The notes under the pieces are model-generated. The model was given only the letters and a program-made list of their open reading frames with translations. It was not told where the DNA came from and searched no databases. Below, piece by piece: positions 1-5,066 of a DNA stretch of 6,068 nucleotides. How positions within the stretch are numbered: position 1 is the first letter of the stretch; every line of letters begins with the position of its first letter. The stretch is from Pedobacter sp. (GTDB lineage: Bacteria; Bacteroidota; Bacteroidia; Sphingobacteriales; Sphingobacteriaceae). A program made the position numbers and the translations under genes. Location: the NCBI GenBank assembly GCA_028287885.1, contig JAQBOT010000229.1, positions 1 through 6,068 on the forward strand, given 5' to 3'.

Positions 1-1553
1 AACTCACTATTAATCTGTTCGGTCACATTTCTGCTATTGGAAACAATACCATTGACCGCCGGATCATCCATAAGGTTGGTTAATGTGATCTCCATCCACT
101 GAATTTCGTTATTCATGTCGCGGCATCTTACCCGCGGAAGCTTGGTACATTCTCCATTTTGTAATTTATTGAGGGCATGCAAAACGTCTTGTTTGTCAGG
201 CTCAACCACAGATGCAAATGCTTTGTCGCCGACCTTGAATACCCGTTTCAACACCCGATGAGCATTTGGACTGACATATTTGTAGAATCCATGCTCATCT
301 ATAATTTGAATGAGGTCAGACCCTTCCTGAACGAGCGCTCTGAACCTTTGTTCTGATACCGAAAGTTCATGAGCAGATCTCATGCGCTCTGTAACGTCAA
401 TAATTAGGGCAAGCCTGGCTACGCGCCCTTGGAAGGAGATGTTTGAGCCTTTAACTTCTACGTTGATGATTTCACCGGATTTTTTCTTATGTCGACCAAG
501 CTTTATATGGTCACTTGACCCACCTGAAACCATAAACGGTTTCACCTCCTTGTTGATGACATTCATAAATTCTGTAAGGTCTTCCGTTGGTCTGACATCC
601 GTTAAGGTCATCCTTAGAAACTCCTCCTTGCTGTAACCATAGTGGTCTAACGATGCCTTATTAACGTCTAGAATTGCTAGTGTTTCAACGTCATAGACCC
701 AGTTTGGTGCTGGGCTCAGATCAAAGAGATTTTGGTATTGTTCATTTGCCTCCTTCAATTGCTCCTCGGCTGCAATCCTGTCAGAGATGTCTTTGAAAAA
801 GATTGATAAACCGTCCTCTGAGGGGTATGCAGTAACCTCAAGCCAGCACTGCACTACATCTAGGTATTCTTGAAATTGACGCGAGACGTTTTCAGACAAT
901 GCCTTATGATATTCAGAATAGAACTTCTTATGTACTGCTTCGGGATAAAGGCTCCATAAGTTTTCCCCCATAGCTTCCTCCCGCGACTTGCATAGGATCC
1001 GCTCCGCTTCTTTATTCCAGTAAGTGACCGTGAAGTTTCTATCTAATGCCAGAAAGCCATCCGTGACGCTCTCCAGTATATTAGCGATGCGCTGATGATG
1101 TGCTTCAATCTGTTGCTCAGCCTTCGATATCGTAGTTATGTCTTTTGCAGAAACAAACTGCGTAACATCCTGAACGCTACGGACAATATATTCTATGCTA
1201 CCACAGTCATTTATTAAAGGATAGGTTTCACTAATCCAAAAATGAGGTTCGTTTGTGCTTGACGCCTGGTCCGGCAGATTAAACCTAAACAAAGAGCTTT
1301 TATGAACTGATTTATGCTCTAGAACTTGTTCAAGTGATGTTTTAATGTCTGAGTCCTTGTGCAGATCGACTTGGGTGCCGGGAAAAGCTTCAAAGATTCC
1401 CTTACCGACTATATCCACAGCAGTCCGGTTTGTTGCTTCTAAGTAATTTGCATTCGCATACGCAATTGTAAAACGGGGTGCATCAGGGTACATTACCAGG
1501 CAGGTTTCGGGACATTTACCGAAAACAGTACGTAGATTTTCTAAGGATAACAT
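1..1553 (-). CDS. Multi-PAS sensor protein, probable histidine kinase N-terminal part (3' end cut by window)
   Basis: Reading the minus strand from the ATG at 1553 gives 517 uninterrupted residues to the window edge, so the C-terminus is missing. Four PAS-like domains follow one another at about residues 1-133, 154-263, 273-392 and 402-514. Each ends in the typical PAS/PAC closing motif (QDVTQ, KDISDR, IDVTER, RNVTEQ). The first resembles PAS domains opening with a CPE..LVMYPDAPRFTIAYAN-like stretch. Short helical linkers rich in Glu and Gln (about 141-156 and 259-275) join domains. No signal peptide or membrane segment is visible, so it should be cytoplasmic. Arrays of this kind usually end in HisKA and HATPase domains, but a diguanylate cyclase or other output cannot be excluded because that part is outside the window. 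The ATG is the first one after an in-frame TAA; no clear Shine-Dalgarno precedes it, as is common in Bacteroidota. It lies 119 bp after the upstream PAS-DHp gene on the same strand. The ligand is unknown. Confidence 0.85.
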   Translation of the reverse strand, partial: MLSLENLRTVFGKCPETCLVMYPDAPRFTIAYANANYLEATNRTAVDIVGKGIFEAFPGTQVDLHKDSDIKTSLEQVLEHKSVHKSSLFRFNLPDQASSTNEPHFWISETYPLINDCGSIEYIVRSVQDVTQFVSAKDITTISKAEQQIEAHHQRIANILESVTDGFLALDRNFTVTYWNKEAERILCKSREEAMGENLWSLYPEAVHKKFYSEYHKALSENVSRQFQEYLDVVQCWLEVTAYPSEDGLSIFFKDISDRIAAEEQLKEANEQYQNLFDLSPAPNWVYDVETLAILDVNKASLDHYGYSKEEFLRMTLTDVRPTEDLTEFMNVINKEVKPFMVSGGSSDHIKLGRHKKKSGEIINVEVKGSNISFQGRVARLALIIDVTERMRSAHELSVSEQRFRALVQEGSDLIQIIDEHGFYKYVSPNAHRVLKRVFKVGDKAFASVVEPDKQDVLHALNKLQNGECTKLPRVRCRDMNNEIQWMEITLTNLMDDPAVNGIVSNSRNVTEQINSE

Positions 1554-1672
1554 GCAACTCGTTTAATCATACCAAATTCCGAACACCTTATGCAGGTTGA
1601 CAGCGCAAACCGAGACAGTTTGTTATCATGTTTTCCGCATTTTACAGGTATTGGTAGTTGCTAAGATATCAA

Positions 1673-2302
1673 TCAATTGGAATTATTCATCATGTCCTCA
1701 CCAATTCTTTCGATATACATGTTTTGATTGTGGCTGCGAATCAGGTGGACACTCTCCTTACTCAATTGGTTTAGTGCAGATATCAAATTGTCAATTTCTT
1801 CGTCTTGGAATCCTTTTGTTTTCTTCGATAAAAGCAAAGTATAAGTTTGAATTGAGGCTAGAATACCTGCAAGTTCATGCGTAAATTTGTTAATGGCTTC
1901 TTTGTTCATGTTTGTTGTTTTTTCCATCAGCGCATTGTTGGAATTTAAAGTCGTTAGGTCTATAACATAACCCGTAACTACACCTTGTTTATCGTCAGAG
2001 GTGTCAACCAATACGCAGGCCTGGATGAGATGAATATCACCTTTCGGCATCTGCAGCCTGAAGTTGAATCTATTCAGGACATTGGGCTGCATCTTTAAAT
2101 ATTTTTCTTTGAGGGCTTTTACGTCTTTCTGGTAGATTTTGCTCGATATGAATTTCGAACAAAGGTCCTTTCCCGCAAGATCAAAAAAGGAGTAAAACGC
2201 CGGATTTGCATATACAAATGCATCTGTAGCAACATTATATACAAAGCAGGCATGTGCATCATGTTCTGCTAACGACAAAATAAAGTCCGACGGATTAGCC
2301 AT
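1673..2302 (-). CDS. PAS-DHp protein: histidine kinase paralogue lacking the ATP-binding domain
   Basis: This 209-residue protein is colinear with the first ~200 residues of the kinase encoded at 2614-3693. It has an N-terminal PAS domain (about residues 6-118, with the ANPAF motif), then a helical dimerisation/phosphoacceptor region with the H-box HELAGILASIQTYTLLLSK. Its His142 aligns with His143 of the neighbour, and 13 of 19 H-box residues are identical. The protein stops just after the second DHp helix (NMYIERIG versus NEFLESMG in the paralogue). N, G1, F and G2 boxes are absent, and I see no relic of them in the 119 bp downstream. It therefore cannot autophosphorylate by itself. It may be a phosphotransfer protein, a heterodimer partner or decoy of the neighbouring kinase, or a decayed duplicate. 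The reading frame is intact, which argues mildly for function. I chose the ATG at 2302 because MANPSDFIL aligns with the paralogue's MNKPSSILL. An in-frame ATG at 2353 would add 17 unrelated residues. Confidence 0.8.
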   Translation of the reverse strand: MANPSDFILSLAEHDAHACFVYNVATDAFVYANPAFYSFFDLAGKDLCSKFISSKIYQKDVKALKEKYLKMQPNVLNRFNFRLQMPKGDIHLIQACVLVDTSDDKQGVVTGYVIDLTTLNSNNALMEKTTNMNKEAINKFTHELAGILASIQTYTLLLSKKTKGFQDEEIDNLISALNQLSKESVHLIRSHNQNMYIERIGEDMMNNSN

Positions 2303-2386
2303 TAATTTAATTGATTCGTGAATGGAAACACATTGTATCAAAAAGTGCGCCATCCACTGGTATTGTAAAAACTCTCTGTAGTTAAC

Positions 2387-2397
2387 GAGACTGTCTC
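2387..2397. repeat. Short palindrome GAGAC-T-GTCTC
   Basis: A perfect 5-bp inverted repeat with one central base lies 85 bp upstream of the chosen start of the PAS-DHp gene (34 bp upstream of the alternative start at 2353). It could be a small operator, but a repeat of this size is also expected by chance. A related CGAGACAGT sequence at 1611-1619 lies upstream of the multi-PAS gene. Confidence 0.25.
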
Positions 2398-2415
2398 TTA
2401 AAATTGTTATTTGGG

Positions 2416-2433
2416 CGCCTTGCTTTTAAGGCG
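2416..2433. repeat. Inverted repeat CGCCTT-N6-AAGGCG in the spacer
   Basis: A perfect 6-bp stem with a 6-base loop sits in an AT-rich spacer about 180 bp after the kinase stop codon and 114 bp before the PAS-DHp start. On the minus strand it is followed by CCCAAATAACAATTTT, so there is no immediate run of T and it is not a typical intrinsic terminator. It could form a small RNA hairpin affecting readthrough or stability between the two genes. The role is unproven. Confidence 0.35.
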
Positions 2434-2593
2434 GAATTGTTTAATTCTTCATGTTAAATGAGGTTATTAACAAGATAAACGCTCCGTTGTAAACGATTAT
2501 TGCGTGAAATAGCACTAAAAAGAGAAATACCACAATTAGGACAGAAATATATGAGGAAAATACTATGGGGAATGATGGAGCGACTGTTTGTAT

Positions 2594-2623
2594 CAGCCAA
2601 GGGGCTGGAGCAATTATTTGCTC
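2594..2623 (-). repeat. Two adjacent small hairpins at the end of the kinase gene
   Basis: GAGCAA-TTAT-TTGCTC (2608-2623, spanning the kinase stop codon) and CAGCC-AAGG-GGCTG (2594-2607) are perfect inverted repeats of 6 and 5 bp lying side by side. In transcript sense the second is followed by ATACAAACAG, so a U-tract is missing. They might slow RNA decay or mark a weak end of transcription. I would not call them a terminator. Confidence 0.25.
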
Positions 2624-3693
2624 GCGGGAATCTCGATATAAAACGTTGATCCCTGGTTTTCCTCACTCTCAAACCAAATCTTTCCATCATGCCATTCTAC
2701 GATTGTCTTTATTATGGACATGCCAAGGCCAACGGAGGGTTCGCCTTTCAAACTGGGTCTTCTTGCCTTATTAAACTTTTCAAACAGCTGGGCTTGAAAC
2801 TCCTTTGGTATGCCGATGCCAGTGTCAGAAACAGAAATTAATATGGTTTCCTCTCGTTTCTCCATATTGATCGTAATTTTACCGCCATCAGGTGTAAACT
2901 TCATGGCGTTAGAAATAAGATTGTTAAATACCTGCATGAATTTAGCATCATCTATGTCGGCATAAATTTCTTTGCTGCTGGTATTGAATTCAAAATTTAA
3001 GTTTGAGGTATCCTGCACACCATAATAATCAGTCATAAAGTACTCAAGTTTTTCCACGAGGTTCACTCGTGTCTTGGAAACTTCAACGCCCATCGATTCT
3101 AAAAACTCATTTCGTACGAATTGCTGTATTAAGTTCGTGCTTCTTTTACTTATCTTTTCAATGGCAGAGATCATTTTTGCTACCTGTTCTACGTCAAGAA
3201 CACTTTTTTGTTTTGACAATAGGTAAGTATAGTTCTGAATGGCTCCTAAGGGGCCAGCAAGATCATGTGAGAGGATATTTAAAACGGCGTTCTTCCTGTT
3301 CGATAGATCATCCAATCGGCGTTCATGAGCCTTAGCAGCTGTAATGTCCTCAAGATAACCCGTTAAGACTGCTTTTTCCTCCGACTTTCCATGAAGGTAG
3401 ACCGTCAGGCGGAACTGATATTCCTTGCCATCTGGAAGGTTCAAACGAAATTCAATATCATCTTTGTAGTCGCCGAGCTGAAGCGAGGAATAAGACGATT
3501 GTAGATATTCAAGGTCCGCCGGCGGGACTAGTTCAAGTAGCCGCGCAGGGTCAGCTTCTTCAATCTGCATGTTGAAGAACGCTTTAAAAGCGGGATTTAC
3601 GTAAATGAACCGATGGGTTTTAAGTTGTACTGCGAAACATAACCGTTGATCTTTTTCGGCAAACTTTAACAATATGGAGGATGGTTTGTTCAT
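2614..3693 (-). CDS. Soluble PAS-domain histidine kinase (HisKA-HATPase)
   Basis: This 359-residue sensor kinase has a complete core. An N-terminal PAS domain (about 6-118, with YVNPAF and ending LEDIT) is followed by a linker helix and the DHp domain (about 130-200) with H-box SHDLAGPLGAIQNYTYLLSK; His143 is the expected phosphoacceptor. The ATP-binding domain (about 205-358) shows the N-box (VFNNLISNAMKFTP, 255-268), the G1 box DTGIGIP (290-296), the F-box LFEKFNKA (303-310) and the G2 box VGLGMSI (321-327). No membrane segment is present, so it senses a cytoplasmic signal through PAS or partners. The residue four after the His is Gly instead of the Thr or Asn usual in HisKA kinases with phosphatase activity, so it may be mainly a kinase. 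It begins 53 bp after the NarL-type regulator gene, its most likely phosphorylation target, and both are probably co-transcribed. No clear Shine-Dalgarno is visible. The following gene encodes a paralogue without the ATP-binding domain. Confidence 0.93.
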   Translation of the reverse strand: MNKPSSILLKFAEKDQRLCFAVQLKTHRFIYVNPAFKAFFNMQIEEADPARLLELVPPADLEYLQSSYSSLQLGDYKDDIEFRLNLPDGKEYQFRLTVYLHGKSEEKAVLTGYLEDITAAKAHERRLDDLSNRKNAVLNILSHDLAGPLGAIQNYTYLLSKQKSVLDVEQVAKMISAIEKISKRSTNLIQQFVRNEFLESMGVEVSKTRVNLVEKLEYFMTDYYGVQDTSNLNFEFNTSSKEIYADIDDAKFMQVFNNLISNAMKFTPDGGKITINMEKREETILISVSDTGIGIPKEFQAQLFEKFNKARRPSLKGEPSVGLGMSIIKTIVEWHDGKIWFESEENQGSTFYIEIPASK

Positions 3694-3746
3694 AGATCTG
3701 AGTTAAGCAGCATGCTTTTCAATCGAAGCTAGGCAGGTAACCAGAT

Positions 3747-4397
3747 TTAGTCGATTAGGCCATTCACTACACCAAATTTAACCAGTGTGGCCGTATTCCT
3801 GCACCCGGTCTTTTCAATAAGGCTTTGTCGGTGCCCTTCTACAGTCCGCCTGCTGATAAATAATTTATCAGCGATCTCGTTGTTCGTTAGACCGAGACCA
3901 ATTAGTTTTACGATTTCCTTTTCTCGGCTATTAAGCTCGATATTTAATTCTTCCAGTGATGAATGGGCAATAAACCCCGAAACGGATCTTTGAAGGTATT
4001 TTATTGACAGATCAGAAGATAGGTATTTGTGGCCTTTGCTTACCTGCTTAACAGCAAAGAATAGCTCTTGCGCATTTACGGTTTTCAGGAGATACCCATG
4101 TGCACCTTCACTAAAAGATTTATCGATATTTTCGTCGTCTTCCCATTGGGATAGCACCAATACAGGAATCGTCGGCACATATTTTTTAAGCTCACGGATC
4201 AGCGTTTTACCATCCATCCCAGGCATATTCATATCTGTAACAACTACGTCTGGCTGTACGCCGCCGGAGATCAGTTGAAGAACCTCAGAGCCGTTCGCTG
4301 CTTCACCAACGATCTCGAAATTTCCTTCGGACTCTAAAAGCATTCTTATGCCGTTCCTGACCAAACTGTCGTCTTCGGCTAATATTAATTTTAACAT
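3747..4397 (-). CDS. NarL/FixJ-type response regulator (REC-LuxR HTH)
   Basis: This 216-residue DNA-binding response regulator has an N-terminal receiver domain (about 1-120) with the acidic pocket (AEDD, Asp9/Asp10), phosphoacceptor Asp55 in VVVTDMNMPG, the Ser83 switch residue and Lys105. A LuxR-type helix-turn-helix occupies about 150-215 (LNSREKEIVKL, then NNEIADKLFISRRTVEGHR, where SRRTVEGH forms the recognition helix). Family knowledge says phosphorylation of the Asp promotes dimerisation and binding to target promoters. The ATG at 4397 is preferred; an in-frame GTG directly before it (4400) is the only nearby alternative. It lies 62 bp after the receiver-only gene and 53 bp before the PAS kinase gene on the same strand, making that kinase its likely partner. 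Its DNA targets are unknown; autoregulation is possible but no repeated operator was recognised. Confidence 0.93.
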   Translation of the reverse strand: MLKLILAEDDSLVRNGIRMLLESEGNFEIVGEAANGSEVLQLISGGVQPDVVVTDMNMPGMDGKTLIRELKKYVPTIPVLVLSQWEDDENIDKSFSEGAHGYLLKTVNAQELFFAVKQVSKGHKYLSSDLSIKYLQRSVSGFIAHSSLEELNIELNSREKEIVKLIGLGLTNNEIADKLFISRRTVEGHRQSLIEKTGCRNTATLVKFGVVNGLID

Positions 4398-4459
4398 CAC
4401 ATTAAAGTTTAATCTTTATGTATATACGACAACATAGGATTAATAATTGTTTAAAAAAG

Positions 4460-4849
4460 TTAAGCTGGTTGTGCAGATAGGTACAGAGGTTGCTTCGTAC
4501 ATGCCAAGTTGTTAACTTGTTTTATTAATCCGAATATATCAAAGGGTTTCGGGACGAATAGATCACAGTTGTAGGTTCCTAAAGAGAGCATTACTTTGGG
4601 GTAAGCAGACAATATTACAACTGGCAAATTTTGGTATGCCATTTTGATCTGAGTACAAAACTCACCTCCGTTGATTCCGTCTAAAATGTAGTCGGTAAGC
4701 ACCACATTAGGCTGAAAAGAATCGATGAGTTCATAGATATCATTAACATGCGCAATGGCTTTGACCTCATAACCCTGCTCGGTAAAGCATTCTGTTAATA
4801 TGTCTAGAATCGCTGAATCATCATCAATAATTAAAATTTTGTTTCTCAT
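4460..4849 (-). CDS. Single-domain response regulator (CheY-like receiver)
   Basis: This 129-residue protein consists of one receiver domain with no output domain. Conserved positions are all present: Asp10 and Asp11 in IIDDD, phosphoacceptor Asp53 in VVLTDYILDG, Ser81 in VILSAYP, and Lys101-Pro102 in VPKPF. About ten residues extend past the last receiver helix. Receiver-only proteins commonly act as phosphorelay intermediates, phosphate sinks or protein-binding switches; which applies here is not shown. It is the first gene of the signalling run, 217 bp downstream of the cyanophycin synthetase gene and 62 bp ahead of the NarL-type regulator. A candidate promoter lies about 105 bp upstream. 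The ATG start is preceded by an A/T-rich leader without Shine-Dalgarno. Confidence 0.92.
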   Translation of the reverse strand: MRNKILIIDDDSAILDILTECFTEQGYEVKAIAHVNDIYELIDSFQPNVVLTDYILDGINGGEFCTQIKMAYQNLPVVILSAYPKVMLSLGTYNCDLFVPKPFDIFGLIKQVNNLACTKQPLYLSAQPA

Positions 4850-4954
4850 TTAATATGCTGTATAATGGATTATTTTATTCTACAAAGCGCAGGCGGAATG
4901 TTCCATCATGATCTTAACAAACGGAGTCTATTTCTTGTTTGGAAAATGATAACA

Positions 4955-4962
4955 CAAAAATA
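4955..4962 (-). promoter_or_regulatory. Candidate Bacteroidota -7 element TATTTTTG upstream of the receiver gene
   Basis: On the minus strand, TATTTTTG exactly matches the TAnnTTTG -7 consensus recognised by the primary sigma factor of Bacteroidota. A clean TTG at the -33 position is not present; only TTTATC is found near there. Transcription from here would give a leader of about 100 nt before the start at 4849 and could drive the receiver, NarL-type regulator and kinase genes together. A match of this length in AT-rich DNA can occur by chance. Confidence 0.35.
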
Positions 4963-5014
4963 CAGAAGTGGAACTACTATCCTGATAAACATAAATACTC
5001 GAAAAAGTAACCAG

Positions 5015-5026
5015 AATTACGTAATT
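5015..5026. promoter_or_regulatory. 12-bp perfect palindrome AATTACGTAATT, possible operator
   Basis: An uninterrupted 12-bp palindrome lies in the spacer between cphA and the receiver gene. Its centre is about 60 bp upstream of the candidate -7 element, a position suited to an activator site. It also lies about 40 bp after the cphA stop. It is too short and lacks a T-tract, so it does not look like a terminator. The binding protein is unknown. Confidence 0.3.
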
Positions 5027-5066
5027 TTCTCACAAACAGTTTAAAACACAGGTATTGGTTCTTTTC

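Larger units (their letters stand above)
2303..2613. other. 311-bp spacer between kinase and PAS-DHp genes
   Basis: No convincing gene is seen here. It holds a 6-bp-stem inverted repeat (2416-2433), an 11-bp interrupted palindrome (2387-2397) and the weak hairpins overlapping the end of the kinase gene (2594-2623). I found no exact TAnnTTTG promoter element on the minus strand. If translation of the PAS-DHp gene begins at the alternative ATG at 2353, the spacer shrinks to 260 bp. It is the largest gap in the signalling cluster, so the downstream genes may be transcribed separately. Confidence 0.5.

Noticed and set aside
1597..1884. 95-codon plus-strand frame with several Cys residues
   Set aside because: It lies mostly antisense to the PAS-DHp gene; the minus-strand frame has clear domain homology and this one resembles nothing known.
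2303..2353. Upstream start for the PAS-DHp gene at 2353
   Set aside because: The 17 extra residues have no match in the paralogue, whose N-terminus aligns with the ATG at 2302; kept only as an alternative.
2454..2690. 78-codon minus-strand frame containing a CPNCG motif
   Set aside because: It begins inside the kinase's ATP-binding domain in another frame, has only a single CxxC, no recognisable family and no start signal; it is best explained as a chance frame running into the spacer.
3516..3525. GC-rich palindrome CCGCCGGCGG
   Set aside because: It lies within the PAS-coding part of the kinase and encodes a PPA stretch; codon composition explains it.
3705..3717. AAGCA-GCA-TGCTT inverted repeat just upstream of the kinase start
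   Set aside because: The 5-bp stem with a 3-base loop is too weak to assign a role and could easily arise by chance.
3787..4278. Plus-strand frames opposite the NarL-type regulator
   Set aside because: They are shadows of a gene with complete receiver and LuxR motifs on the minus strand.
4453..4459. Run of T (minus strand) just after the receiver gene stop, as a possible terminator
   Set aside because: No stem-forming sequence precedes the run, so it lacks the hairpin of an intrinsic terminator.
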